Positions 25,005 to 34,658 of a stretch of DNA of 64,000 nt are shown here, in pieces (positions within the stretch are counted from its first letter, which is position 1; each line of letters begins with the position of its first letter). Under the pieces are notes generated by a model, which was not told the origin of the DNA, made no database searches, and was given only the letters and a program-made list of their open reading frames with translations. The stretch lies in NCBI RefSeq assembly GCF_004336745.1, contig NZ_SJXD01000011.1:62001-126000 (forward strand), given 5' to 3'. The stretch comes from Roseococcus sp. SYP-B2431. GTDB taxonomy: Bacteria; Pseudomonadota; Alphaproteobacteria; Acetobacterales; Acetobacteraceae. Made by a program: the position numbers and the translations under genes.

Positions 25005-27170
25005 TCACCCCCGTGGCGGCGGCAGCTCTCTCGCGCGCCTCAGATACGCCTCGGCCGCCTCGGGCGTCAGCGGCTTCGCGACCAGGTAGCCCTGCATGAT
25101 GTCGCAGCCGTGCTCGGCCAGGTAGTCGCGCTGCGCCGCGGTCTCCACGCCCTCGGCGACCGTCTGCATGCCGAGGCCCTGCGCCAGCCCGATCACGGTG
25201 CGCGCGATCGGGTTCGGCACGCCCCCCGCACCGATGTCGCGCACGAAGCGCCGGTCGATCTTGAGCCGGTGGACCGACAGCCGGGTGAGGTGGGACAGCG
25301 AGGCATAGCCCGTGCCGAAATCGTCCAGCGCGATCGAGACGCCGAGCGCCTCCAGCTCCGCCAGCACCTGCGCGATGCGGACGGTGGCGCGATCGAGCAG
25401 CACCGTCTCCGTCACCTCGATCTCCAGGCAGGCGGGCTCGACGCCATGCGCGCGCAGCTTGCGGCGCACCAGCCCGGCGAAGTCCGGCATCAGCAGCTGC
25501 GAGGCCGCGACGTTCACCGAGACCCGGCCGGGATCCAGACCGCGCCCGCGCAGCCGGGTGACGGCTGAAAGCGCGAGATCCAGCACGCGCGACCCCAGCG
25601 GCACGATGAGCCCCGTCTCCTCCGCGACCGGGATGAACTCGGCGGGCGGGACCGGCGCCCCGCCGTCCGACCAGCGCGCCAGCGCCTCGAAGCCGACATG
25701 CGCGCCGTCGCCGAGACGGGTCTGGGGCTGCAGCGCGATCTCGACCCCGCCGGCCTCGATGGATTCGCGCAGGGCGGCCGCGAGATGGGCGCGGCGCGCC
25801 AGGACGGCCGTGATGGCGGGCTCGAAGAAGGCGGTGCCGCCGACGTCCTCGCGCTTGGCGTGGTAGAGCGCCGTGTCGGCGCAGCGGAACAGCCCGTCCG
25901 CATCCGCGGCATCGCCGGGGTAGAGCGCGACGCCCATGGAGAAGGAGGGCGAGAGCCGCGCCGCGTCCAGCTCATAGGGCCGCTCCAGCTCGCGCCGCAG
26001 CCGCCGGACGAAGGCGGCGGCCTGCGTCGCGCTGGCGATGCCGGGGAGCAGCAGCCCGAACTCGTCGCCGCTCAGGCGGGCGACGGTGTCCTCCGCGCGT
26101 AGGAAGTCGCGCAGCCGGACGGCCACCGCGCGCAGCAGGGCGTCGCCGCAGTCATGGCCGCGCGTGTCGTTGACGGCGCTGAAATGGTCGAGGTCGAAGA
26201 AGACGAGGCAGGCCGCGGGCCGGTCCTCCGCGCGGCGCGCGGCCACGAGGCCGCTCAGCCGCCGCTGCAGCAGCGCCCGGTTGCCGAGCCCGGTCAGCGG
26301 ATCCTCGCTGGCGCGGCGCTGCGCGGTCTCGGCCATCGTCTTCACGCGGGTGACGTCGGTGCCGATCGAGATGAAGGAGCCATTGGCGAAGCGCCGCGTG
26401 CGCTGCTGCAGCCAGCGCCCGTCCGGCAGCTTCAGCAGGCGGGAGGGCCCAGGCGTGCGATGCGCCGCGATCTGGTCGCGCAGCCATTCCTCGCGCGCGG
26501 CGGGGGAATCGCCGGCATCGGGATACTGGCCCTGCGCGAGGCCGGCGCGCAGCACCTCCTCCAGCCCTGCGCCGACGCCGACCAAGGGCGCCGTGCGGTC
26601 GAAGATGCGGGAGTGGGCGCGGTTGAAGTGCATCGCGCGCTCGTCCCGGTCATAGGCGACGACGGAGTTGGGCAGCGCGTCCAGCACCTCGTGCAGCAGC
26701 GTCTCCGCGGCGGTGCGGCGCGCGAATTCCAGCCCTATCGCGGCGTCCATGTCCCGCCGCGCGGTGATGTCCTCGAAGGTGCCGACGAGGCGCACGGGGC
26801 GGCCGTCCTGCCGCACGGCGCGTCCCCAGACGCGCACCCAGCGCCGGCGGCCGCGCGCCGTGACGAAGGGCACCTCGCGGTCCCAGGGCTGCCCCTCGGC
26901 CATGGCCTGGGCGACGGCCGCGGCGATCTCGTCGCGCGATTCCGGCGGGTAGAAGCCCAGGGCCTCGTCCACGTCGCGTTCGCCCTCGTCCGCCAATTCG
27001 TGGATCCGGTGGGTCACCTGGCTCCAGCGCACCTTCCGCGTGGCGATGTCCACCTGCCAGGTGCCGATGCCGGCCATGGCCAACGCGTCGGCGAGGGGAT
27101 CGTCCTCCATCGGCGCCAGGCGCCGGGACGGGGAGGGCGCGGGCCGGCTGTCCTGCATGGTGTTAGCCAT
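25005..27170 (-). CDS. PAS-GGDEF-EAL cyclic-di-GMP signalling protein
   Basis: A 721-residue cytoplasmic protein. Two PAS domains (about 25-140, with a PAC-like RRWVRVWGRAV, and 150-280) are followed by a GGDEF domain (about 285-450) and an EAL domain (about 460-715). The active-site loop reads SGDEF, a conservative form of GGDEF, so cyclase activity is possible. EAL residues are intact: FEALARW, the Asn of VSVNVAASQ, EIEVTE, DDFGTGYASL and AEGVET, which favours an active phosphodiesterase. It overlaps the upstream kinase gene by 8 nt (ATGGCTAA) and is probably the output partner of that kinase and its binding protein. Confidence 0.9.
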   Translation of the reverse strand: MANTMQDSRPAPSPSRRLAPMEDDPLADALAMAGIGTWQVDIATRKVRWSQVTHRIHELADEGERDVDEALGFYPPESRDEIAAAVAQAMAEGQPWDREVPFVTARGRRRWVRVWGRAVRQDGRPVRLVGTFEDITARRDMDAAIGLEFARRTAAETLLHEVLDALPNSVVAYDRDERAMHFNRAHSRIFDRTAPLVGVGAGLEEVLRAGLAQGQYPDAGDSPAAREEWLRDQIAAHRTPGPSRLLKLPDGRWLQQRTRRFANGSFISIGTDVTRVKTMAETAQRRASEDPLTGLGNRALLQRRLSGLVAARRAEDRPAACLVFFDLDHFSAVNDTRGHDCGDALLRAVAVRLRDFLRAEDTVARLSGDEFGLLLPGIASATQAAAFVRRLRRELERPYELDAARLSPSFSMGVALYPGDAADADGLFRCADTALYHAKREDVGGTAFFEPAITAVLARRAHLAAALRESIEAGGVEIALQPQTRLGDGAHVGFEALARWSDGGAPVPPAEFIPVAEETGLIVPLGSRVLDLALSAVTRLRGRGLDPGRVSVNVAASQLLMPDFAGLVRRKLRAHGVEPACLEIEVTETVLLDRATVRIAQVLAELEALGVSIALDDFGTGYASLSHLTRLSVHRLKIDRRFVRDIGAGGVPNPIARTVIGLAQGLGMQTVAEGVETAAQRDYLAEHGCDIMQGYLVAKPLTPEAAEAYLRRARELPPPRG

Positions 27171-30138
27171 GGTGCATCGCGGGCTGCGGCTCCGTCATCG
27201 GCGGGCCGCCGCGCGGGATCAGCGCGTCGAGATGAGGTTCCAGCGCCGTCGCGGCGCCGCGCCAGGCCTGCAGCGGCGCGTCGAGGCTCAGGCCCTTGCG
27301 CGCGGCGGCCTCCAGCGTGGCGGTCGCCTCCGCCAGCGGCACGGCTCCCAGCGCGCGCAAGGGGCCGAGCAGGCGATGCGTGGCGGCGGCCACCTCCGTC
27401 GCGATCGGCGACGCGGCGGGAAGCTGGCGCAGACCGTCGCGGGCCTCCCGGGCGAGCTCGGCGATGATGCGGCCCGCATCCGCGCCCAGCTCGGCGCGGA
27501 GCCGGTCCAGCGACGCGGCGGGAAGCGGCGAGCCCTCGTCGCCCTCGTGCCGCCGCCGTGCGATCTCGGCGACCGCGGTCAGCATCTCGGCGCGGTTGAT
27601 CGGCTTGGCGAGGTGGGCGTCCATGCCGGCCGCGCGGCAGGCCTCCACCTGGTCGGTCATGGCCGAGGCCGTGAGCGCGATGATCGGCACGCGCCGCGCT
27701 TCCCCGGGCAGCAGGCGGATGCGGCGTGCCGCCTCCAGCCCATCCATCACGGGCATCTGCACGTCCATCAGCACGGCGTCGAAGGTGTGGGCCTCGACGG
27801 CCGTCAGCGCCTCGCCGCCGTCGGCGGCCAGCGTCACCTGGTGGCCGGCCTGCTCCAGCATGACCCGCGCCAGCGTCCGGTTCACCGCGATGTCGTCCAC
27901 CACGAGCAGGCGCAGCGGCCGGTCCCCATCCTCCGCCGGAGGAGCCGCCGCCGCCGGCAGCGGCGGCGACGGCATGGCCGGGGGCGCCGGGGTCTTCTCC
28001 ACGGCGGGCAGCGGCACCTCGGCCCAGAACATGGCGCCCTGCGCCGCCCCTGGCCCTCCGCCGTCGCCCACGCCGATCCGGCCGCTCATCGCCGCCACGA
28101 GCTGCGCCGAGATCGCGAGGCCGAGGCCGGTCCCGGTGCCATTGTCGGAGCCGGCCTGGAGCTGGCTGAAATCGCGGAACAGCCGCTCGCGCTGCTCGGG
28201 CGGGACGCCGGGGCCCGAATCCTCCACCTCGAAGCGCACGATCCCGGGACTCGGCGTCGCACGCAGCCGCAGCGCCACGCGGCCCCCTTGCGGGCTGAAC
28301 TTCACGGCGTTGGAGAGCAGGTTGATCAGCACCTGCCGGAGCCGCATCGCATCCACCGAGACAGTGGCCGGCAGCGAAGCCTCCATGTCGAGCGCGATGG
28401 CGATGCGCTTGCGCTCCACCTCGGGCATCACGAGGGCGATGCAGGCCTCCGCCAGCGGCCGCAGCGCCGTGGGCGTCGGCCGCAGCTCGAGCTTGCCGGC
28501 CTCCGCCTTGGTGAGGTCCAGCAGCGTGTTCACCACGTCGCGCAGATGAGCCGCGGCATCGTGCATGAGGCGCAGCCGGTCCCGGGATTCGCCCTGGATG
28601 TTCTGGTCCTGCAGCACGATCTGCGCGTAGCCGAGCACGGCGTTCAGCGGCGTGCGGAGCTCGTGCGACATGCGGGCGAGGAACATGCCGCGCGCCACCG
28701 TGGCCTTCTCCGCCTCGTCGCGCGCCGCGGCGAGCTGCGTCATGGCTGCCTTGAGCGCCGTGATGTCGGTGCGGATGCCCACGGTGCCGCCGTCGGGCAT
28801 GACGCGCTCCGTGATCAGGATCCAGCGCCCGCCCGGCAGCAGCCGCTCGACGATGAGGCCGCCGGCGCGCCGCTGCTCCTGCAGCTCGCGGATGAAGCTG
28901 TCGATGTCGCCCTTGAGCTGCGGGTACTGGCCGCGCCGCGCCCCCTCGCGGACGATGTCCTCGAAGCGCGCCCCTTCCTCGATGAAGGGAGCGGACAGCT
29001 CGTACATCTCGCGGTAGCTCTGGTTGGAGACGATCAGGCGGTCCTCGGCGTCGAACATCACGAAGCCGTCGGACATGCTGTTCAGCGCGCTCTCCAGCCG
29101 CAGGCGCCAGCGCAGGCGCTCCGTTTCCACCCGGCTGCGCTGCGTGACCCAGACCAGCAGCGAGATCATCAGCGCGACCAGCACCAGCGTCAGCACGACG
29201 GAGAAGAGCGCCGCGCGATCGCGATCGTCGCGCCAGTCTGCCAGCACGGGATCGAGGTCCATCTCGGCGACGATGCGGATATGTGGGTAGATCGTGGGAC
29301 GGGTGGCGACGATCACCTCGCGCCCATCCAGCCGCGACGGCCGGATCGTGGCCGGGCCGGGCTCCGCGGGATCGGCGATGCGCTGGCCCAGCAGGGCGTT
29401 GTCCTGCGGGGAGGAGGCGAGGAGGGTTCCGTCCGCGCGCTCGATCCACACGCGCAGACCCGGAGCCTCGCCGCCGGCGTTGAGCAGCGTGGCTAGGCTG
29501 GACAGGGTCACCTCCGCGACCCCATGCACCGTGCCGAAGCTCGCCAGCTGCAGCGTGCGGGTGAAGAAGAGCGAGAACTCGGCGGTCGCCGGGTTCAGGG
29601 CGGGGCCGCCGATCGCGAGGCCGCCGGCATAAAGCCCCGCCTCCTGGAAGTTCGGCCCGAGCGGCACGGGCAGCGAGCGCCGGCGCGAGGCCGGCAGCGC
29701 GGCGGCGATCGGCTGCCCGTCGGGGCCGACCAGCAGCAGGTCGCGGAAGGCGAAGTTCTGCGTGTTGATCTGGCGCAGCGCGGCATTCACGCCCGCGATG
29801 TTCCTCGTCTGCTCGCCGGTGAGCGGCGCGAGGAGGAGCGGCAGGCCGAGCATCGTCGCGTCCACCTGCACGAGAGCCCGGTTCACGGCTCCCTCGACGG
29901 AGCGGCCGATGCGCTCGGCCAGGCCGGTCGCGGCCGTGATCGCCGTGTCGCGCCCCTTGGTGACGAACTGGGAGACGGCCAGCACCTGGGCGATCAGGAG
30001 GACGCTCATGCCGAGAACGATGGAAAGGCGGATCCGGCGTGCCGAGCTCGGCAGCGCCGCCGTCGTCGCGCGCGGATCCTCCGGGACGGCCGGCCGCCCC
30101 GGAGCCATGGCCCCAGCGCTGGACGGGCGCGCGCTCAT
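27163..30138 (-). CDS. Hybrid sensor histidine kinase with receiver and Hpt-like domains
   Basis: A 991-residue membrane kinase. Order: membrane segment (about 37-57), a periplasmic Cache-like sensor of about 270 residues, a second membrane segment (about 312-335), PAS (about 345-470), HisKA with the phospho-His in MSHELRTPLNAVLGY, the ATPase domain (NLLSNAVKFSP, DSGPGVPPEQ, GTGLGLAIS), a receiver domain (VVDDIAVNRTLA, phospho-Asp in LMDVQMPVMDG) and a C-terminal Hpt-like helical domain with THRLLGPLRALGA. The final His could pass phosphate to another receiver. It overlaps the preceding binding-protein gene by 4 nt and the next gene by 8 nt, so the three form a tight sensory operon. Confidence 0.92.
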   Translation of the reverse strand: MSARPSSAGAMAPGRPAVPEDPRATTAALPSSARRIRLSIVLGMSVLLIAQVLAVSQFVTKGRDTAITAATGLAERIGRSVEGAVNRALVQVDATMLGLPLLLAPLTGEQTRNIAGVNAALRQINTQNFAFRDLLLVGPDGQPIAAALPASRRRSLPVPLGPNFQEAGLYAGGLAIGGPALNPATAEFSLFFTRTLQLASFGTVHGVAEVTLSSLATLLNAGGEAPGLRVWIERADGTLLASSPQDNALLGQRIADPAEPGPATIRPSRLDGREVIVATRPTIYPHIRIVAEMDLDPVLADWRDDRDRAALFSVVLTLVLVALMISLLVWVTQRSRVETERLRWRLRLESALNSMSDGFVMFDAEDRLIVSNQSYREMYELSAPFIEEGARFEDIVREGARRGQYPQLKGDIDSFIRELQEQRRAGGLIVERLLPGGRWILITERVMPDGGTVGIRTDITALKAAMTQLAAARDEAEKATVARGMFLARMSHELRTPLNAVLGYAQIVLQDQNIQGESRDRLRLMHDAAAHLRDVVNTLLDLTKAEAGKLELRPTPTALRPLAEACIALVMPEVERKRIAIALDMEASLPATVSVDAMRLRQVLINLLSNAVKFSPQGGRVALRLRATPSPGIVRFEVEDSGPGVPPEQRERLFRDFSQLQAGSDNGTGTGLGLAISAQLVAAMSGRIGVGDGGGPGAAQGAMFWAEVPLPAVEKTPAPPAMPSPPLPAAAAPPAEDGDRPLRLLVVDDIAVNRTLARVMLEQAGHQVTLAADGGEALTAVEAHTFDAVLMDVQMPVMDGLEAARRIRLLPGEARRVPIIALTASAMTDQVEACRAAGMDAHLAKPINRAEMLTAVAEIARRRHEGDEGSPLPAASLDRLRAELGADAGRIIAELAREARDGLRQLPAASPIATEVAAATHRLLGPLRALGAVPLAEATATLEAAARKGLSLDAPLQAWRGAATALEPHLDALIPRGGPPMTEPQPAMHHG

Positions 30139-31307
30139 GGGCGGGCCGGGATGCCGACCGAGCTGGCGAGGCTTTCGTTCCAGGCATCCGCGCAGGCCGG
30201 CCCGCAGCGTTCGATCCAGTTCGGCAGGACCACGTCGCGCAGCAGAACCCTGCGCCGCCGTTCATCCTCCTCGCTGACGGGGACGACCTGCATCCTTCCC
30301 GGCCGGCCGGCGGCGCAGGAGGGCTGGCCGGAGTTGCAGGCGAAGCCTTCCTCCGTCTCGCGCTCGGCCGCGGCCCAGATCTCGGACTCGAGCTCCGCGA
30401 GGCCCTGGCGCAGAATCTGGCGCAGGTCGGCCGGCAGCGCGTTCCAGCTGGGCCGGTGGGCGCCGAAGACGCTGAGCCCCCAGGTCAGGGCCATGCGGTG
30501 GACATGGGCCGTGACCTCCGACAGGCCTATGGCATTGCCGGACAGCGAGCCGGTGATCGCGCATTCCGCCTGGCCGTTCCGCACGGCGCTCACGGTCTCG
30601 GCGAAAGGCATGACGACCGAGATGGCGCCGAGGGCGGTGACGATGTCGGCCTGGCCCACGGAAGAGGTCCGGATGCGGCGGCCGCCGAGGTCGGAGAGGC
30701 TCGTGAAGGCGCGGGTGCAGAACAGCACCTGGGCCGGATAGGCGTAGATGGCCAGAACCTCCATGTCGTAGTTGTCGGCCAGGTTGCGCACGACGCGCGG
30801 GCGATAGGCCTGCATGTTCTCGCGCAGCCGTGCCATGTCCGGGTTCAGGACGGGCAGGTCCCCGCCCGCGAGCTCGGGCTCGTCCGCGGCGGTGGTGGCA
30901 AGGAGAAAGGTGCCGAAGGGCACCACGCCGAGGCGCATGAGGTGCAGCATCTCGGCAGGGCGAATGCCGCTGCGGTCGGAGGGCTCGATATCGGCCGTCA
31001 TCCGGCCCTGGGTGATCTGGGGCAGCCGCTGCTGCCAGAAGGGCGCCTCGTACCGTAGAAACTGGCTCACGCCCGCGAGGCCGCCGATGACCTTGATCCG
31101 GATGGGCTCGGATGGGGCCGGACGTCCTTGGACGGCCGGAGGCGAGGGCTGCGCCTGGGCGCCGGCCGCGAGAAGCCATCCGCCGAGCAACGCGCCGAAG
31201 CACGCCGCCAGCAGGGCCCGGCCGGCAGCCTGCGCTCCGCCGAGGTTCCGCGACGGGCCGGTGCCCTTGAGGTCAGCGGCCGCCGGGCGTCGAAACTGCA
31301 TGCTCAT
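30135..31307 (-). CDS. TRAP-type solute-binding protein (DctP-like), probable periplasmic sensor partner
   Basis: A 390-residue exported protein. A signal region (LLAACFGALLGGWLLAAGAQAQ) precedes a DctP-like fold with IRIKVIGG..., RSGIRPAEMLHLMRLGVVPFGTFLL, VLFCTRAFTSLSDLGGRRIRTSSVGQADIVTALGA and AECAITGSLSGNAIGL. A cysteine-containing C-terminal extension (CNSGQPSC, CGPAC) is unusual. There are no dctQ or dctM membrane genes. Instead it overlaps the hybrid kinase start by 4 nt (ATGA), so it more likely presents a ligand to the kinase than feeds a transporter; that role is inferred from context. Confidence 0.85.
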   Translation of the reverse strand: MSMQFRRPAAADLKGTGPSRNLGGAQAAGRALLAACFGALLGGWLLAAGAQAQPSPPAVQGRPAPSEPIRIKVIGGLAGVSQFLRYEAPFWQQRLPQITQGRMTADIEPSDRSGIRPAEMLHLMRLGVVPFGTFLLATTAADEPELAGGDLPVLNPDMARLRENMQAYRPRVVRNLADNYDMEVLAIYAYPAQVLFCTRAFTSLSDLGGRRIRTSSVGQADIVTALGAISVVMPFAETVSAVRNGQAECAITGSLSGNAIGLSEVTAHVHRMALTWGLSVFGAHRPSWNALPADLRQILRQGLAELESEIWAAAERETEEGFACNSGQPSCAAGRPGRMQVVPVSEEDERRRRVLLRDVVLPNWIERCGPACADAWNESLASSVGIPARP

Positions 31308-31340
31308 CTCGCTATGGTTGAGCGAAGGCTCGGGAAATCA

Positions 31341-31928
31341 CTAGGAGATTGTATCTTCCGGTTCCGGCTCGCGGTAGCGCCTATGCCCCGGCAGGTTGTA
31401 GAGTTTTGTTGCGGAAGATGCCCGTGCATGCGCGAAGCCGCGGTCTTGCAGCGCCGTGTTCGCCTCGCTCCGATCCGTGGAGGGCCGTCCGAATTCGTCC
31501 GAAGGAGGCCGCGGCCTTCCCGCCACACCCTGACCGGCCTGGGCCGCGAGGACCGCCAGCACGTTCAGCATAGCCTCACGCAGGCCCGATTCGCGGATCC
31601 GGGCCAGGTGCCCGAAGGCGGCGCAGGCGTCGGCGAAGATAGGATCGTCCGGGCCGGGGCTGCCGCTGTCGGCACCGGGATGAAGGTTCATCAGCAGCGC
31701 CGCGGGCGCCACGTCCAGCACCGCGGCAAAGCGCAGCAGCCGCCCGATCGAGAGGCGGGTGAGCCCGGTCTCGTACTTCTCGACCTGCTGGGGCGAGACA
31801 CCTAGGCCGGCTGCCACGATCCGCCGCGAGATCCGTCGCGCCTCGCGGATCTGTCGCAGCCGGACCCCCAGCGCGAGGTCGGCCGCGTCGGCGCTGACGG
31901 GAGGCTCGCGAAGCTTCTTGGCGGTCAT
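31341..31928 (-). CDS. XRE family (helix-turn-helix) transcriptional regulator
   Basis: A 195-residue regulator with an XRE-type HTH at about 19-75 (LGVRLRQIREARRISRRIVA, GVSPQQVEKYETG, then LLRFAAVLDV). A helical linker follows, and the C-terminal tail of about 70 residues has no recognised fold. AAAGGAG upstream supports ATG at 31928; the frame is open back to 32075. It lies 33 nt upstream of the DctP-like gene on the same strand and may control that signalling operon. The C-terminus is polar and may be disordered. Confidence 0.8.
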   Translation of the reverse strand: MTAKKLREPPVSADAADLALGVRLRQIREARRISRRIVAAGLGVSPQQVEKYETGLTRLSIGRLLRFAAVLDVAPAALLMNLHPGADSGSPGPDDPIFADACAAFGHLARIRESGLREAMLNVLAVLAAQAGQGVAGRPRPPSDEFGRPSTDRSEANTALQDRGFAHARASSATKLYNLPGHRRYREPEPEDTIS

Positions 31929-32501
31929 GGCCGGAACTCCTTTCCTCTTCGACCCCGGGCAACGGCGTCGGGCGGCGCGGTCCGTCCTGTCGACCGCCGG
32001 AGAGCTTCCGGGCGCCGGGGAGGGCCTACCGTTTTTCGTATGTGAAGGAATGAAATGCCCGCAAAGGTTGTGCAAAGGGGGATATGTCGGATTTTGTGGA
32101 GGGTCCGGAATGACCCTGCTGGGGAATCTTCATTGCTAAGAATTCCAGTTGGTTATGGGATTCTTTTGCAGTCCGGATTGCGTTTTCGGTATTCGGTTTA
32201 ACCGCCCGAGCAAATTTTTTGCGTTCCGCACGACTGTGGCCTGGGATGTTACGTTACAACCGTAGGCAGTCGAATGCTTGTTGACTTCAAAGCATGCCAA
32301 GTTAACCTATCGCGTAAGCGTGAAGTCGACAAAGATCTTCCTATGCGCAGGAATACAACCTATGCGAGCAGCCCGCCGGCAGAATTTCTGCATGTGCGTG
32401 TCGCCAGTCGGCAACCGCATGCGCTGCTCCGCACCGGGAACGAGAGGGGGATGGCGTGTGACCGGGAATGAGGTCGACGGGGCCCGCGAGGATATGCGGC
32501 C
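31929..32501. other. 573-bp intergenic region, AT-richer than its surroundings
   Basis: The gap between the divergent XRE regulator and the second histidine kinase is the most AT-rich stretch in the window. Several short hairpins are visible, such as GGGTC/GACCC (32101-32116) and a GGAATCTT/AAGAATTCC arm pair with one bulged base (32123-32146). CCTGTCGACC occurs at 31986-31995. A weak promoter, TTGACT (32281-32286), 16 nt, TAACCT (32303-32308), points toward the kinase. The short open frames at 32274-32505 have no ribosome site or family features, so I do not call them genes. Confidence 0.45.
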
Positions 32502-34658
32502 ATGATGGCTGCGGTCTTCCGGCGCGGCCCGCGGCTGACGGACAGGGCCGCCACCTATCTCGTGCTGCTTGGGCTCTTCGTCCTCTGCTCCGGCATCGCG
32601 GTGGCCATGGCCTGGCGCGCCCTCGCGTCCAGCGACCGGCTGGCCCTCGAGCGGGTGGATGCCCTGGCGCGCGTCGCCCAGGCGGGCGCCTCGATCCAGG
32701 CTGAGAGCGCCCTGGCGGCGGTCCTGGATTTCCAGGCGCTGGCGCAGTCCCTGCTCGTCTCCCGCACACGCCGGCTGGCCGTGCCGAGCGCGACGCTCGA
32801 CAGCCATTTGCGGGAGATGTTGCCGAGCCGTCCCGAATTCACCGATCTCATGCTCTTCGACGCGGCCGGCGCGCCGGTCTGGTCCGCCGGCGCCGCCGCC
32901 GGATCGCAGGCCCGCGGCACCGTGACCGCCTGTTGGGACCATCTCGGCGGCCCGGACGGCATCCAGATCGGCCGGCCGCGCCGTGCGGCGCCGCTGCAGC
33001 AGCCCGTCATCTGTCTCCGCCGCGCGCTCTGGAGCCCGGCGGGCGAGCTGGCCGGATACGCCGCGGTCGTCTTCGACGCCGAGCAGCTCTCGATGCGGCT
33101 GCGGGAGGCCCAGGGCGAAAACCCCGGCGTCACCACGCTCCTCCGCGGCGACGGGGCCATCCTCGCCCGCAGCGAGAATCCGCGCCTGCATGTCGGAGCG
33201 GTCTTCCCGCCAAGGGCCATGGAAGCGATGCAGGAGCCGCAGGGGCTTCGCCGCGGCCTCAGCCCGATCGACAGCCGGCCCCTGCATTCCGCCTGGCGCC
33301 GCATCCCGGGGACGCCCATGGTCGTCACGGTCGGAATCGACCCGGCGCCCCAGGTCGCCCAGGCCGCGAAGCGGCAGCGGATGGTGCTCTGGACGCTCGC
33401 GGTCGGCTTGGCCGCCATGATGGCCGCCTTCGCCGCCGCGGCCGTCGTCCTGGACCGCCGCGTTCGCTCGGCCGAGCGCAGCCGCGTCCAGGAAAGCCTG
33501 GAGCGCGACGAGGCCGAGCACACCCGCCTGCTCCTGACCTTCGACCCCCAGCCGAGCGCGACCTATCGCGGCACTGTCGATGCCGAGGGCTGGTTCTACG
33601 ATCACGAGGTCGGCCCGGAGATGCCCCGGATCACCGGCGGGCCGGACCTGCCCGTCATGCCCGGCGGTCCCGCGGCCCGGCGCGCCTTCTTCCGGCGGGT
33701 GGCGGAGTTCGGCGAGCATGTCCGCGAGTACCGCCTGCGCATGCCGGACGGCTCGGGGCTCTGGATCCGCGAGCGCTGCCGGGTGGCGACCCAGCTCTCG
33801 TCCACCGAGGCCGAGGTGGTCGGCGTCGTGACCGATATCGAGGAGGAGCGGCAGATGAGGGCCCAGACCGAGGCCGGCGCCCGCCTCACCGTGCTCGGGC
33901 AGATGGCGGCGAGCATCGCGCACGAGATCAGCCAGCCGCTTTCGGCCATCTCCATCGCGGCCGAGATCAGCCTCGCGCATCTGGAAGAGCCGGGCGACCT
34001 CTCGAAGGCGCAGCGCTACATCGAGAACATCCTCCGGCAGGTGGAGCGGATGCGTGACATCGCCAGCCACCTGCGCACCTTCTCCCGGACCGACGACGGG
34101 CCGCTCGACGACATCCCGCTCGAGGCGGTGGTCCGCGGCGCGCTGGAGGTGGCGGGCGCCTCGCTGCGCAAGGACGGGGTGGTGGTGGAGGTTCCCGATC
34201 TTCGGGACCTGCCGCCCGTGCAGGGGCGGCTCATCCCGCTGGAGCAGGTGCTGGTCAATCTTCTCGTCAATGCGCGGGACGCGATGGCCCACCTGCCGGC
34301 CGGACAGCGCATCGTGACCATCTCCGTCGAGCGGCCGCGCGGCGCCGACTGGCTGTCGATCTTCGTCCGCGACCAGGGGCACGGCCTGCCGGAGGGCATC
34401 GTCCAGCACGCCTTCGAGCCCTTCTTCACCACCAAGCCGCCGGGCCAGGGCACCGGCCTCGGCCTCTCGATCGCCTATGGAACGATCCTGGCCTTCGGCG
34501 GCGAGATCACGCTCGGCAACCGGCCGGGCGGCGGCGCCGAGGTGGCCATCCGCCTGCGGCTCGCCGCTCCGGCCGAGACCGCGCCGCCCGAGCCCGAGAT
34601 ACAGGCTCCGCCCGCGCCTATTGCCCGAAGCCGAGCCGAACTGAGGCCTATCGGATGA
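32502..34658 (+). CDS. Membrane sensor histidine kinase with PAS domain
   Basis: A 718-residue kinase. Membrane segments near 19-40 and 300-326 flank a periplasmic sensor of about 260 residues (Cache-like: SRPEFTDLMLFDAAGAPVW, SIDSRPLHSAWRRIPGTPMVV). A PAS domain (about 345-450) is followed by HisKA with the phospho-His in SIAHEISQPLSAISIAAE, and the ATPase domain (NLLVNARDAM, RDQGHGLPEG, FEPFFTTKP, GTGLGLSIAYG). The HisKA sequence resembles the NtrB/DctB group. Its last 4 nt overlap the response-regulator gene, the likely cognate partner. The stimulus is unknown. Confidence 0.9.
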   Translation: MMAAVFRRGPRLTDRAATYLVLLGLFVLCSGIAVAMAWRALASSDRLALERVDALARVAQAGASIQAESALAAVLDFQALAQSLLVSRTRRLAVPSATLDSHLREMLPSRPEFTDLMLFDAAGAPVWSAGAAAGSQARGTVTACWDHLGGPDGIQIGRPRRAAPLQQPVICLRRALWSPAGELAGYAAVVFDAEQLSMRLREAQGENPGVTTLLRGDGAILARSENPRLHVGAVFPPRAMEAMQEPQGLRRGLSPIDSRPLHSAWRRIPGTPMVVTVGIDPAPQVAQAAKRQRMVLWTLAVGLAAMMAAFAAAAVVLDRRVRSAERSRVQESLERDEAEHTRLLLTFDPQPSATYRGTVDAEGWFYDHEVGPEMPRITGGPDLPVMPGGPAARRAFFRRVAEFGEHVREYRLRMPDGSGLWIRERCRVATQLSSTEAEVVGVVTDIEEERQMRAQTEAGARLTVLGQMAASIAHEISQPLSAISIAAEISLAHLEEPGDLSKAQRYIENILRQVERMRDIASHLRTFSRTDDGPLDDIPLEAVVRGALEVAGASLRKDGVVVEVPDLRDLPPVQGRLIPLEQVLVNLLVNARDAMAHLPAGQRIVTISVERPRGADWLSIFVRDQGHGLPEGIVQHAFEPFFTTKPPGQGTGLGLSIAYGTILAFGGEITLGNRPGGGAEVAIRLRLAAPAETAPPEPEIQAPPAPIARSRAELRPIG

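Noticed and set aside
32274-32505. Two short open frames before the second histidine kinase
   Set aside because: No ribosome site, no recognisable residues, and the stretch looks like promoter and leader DNA.
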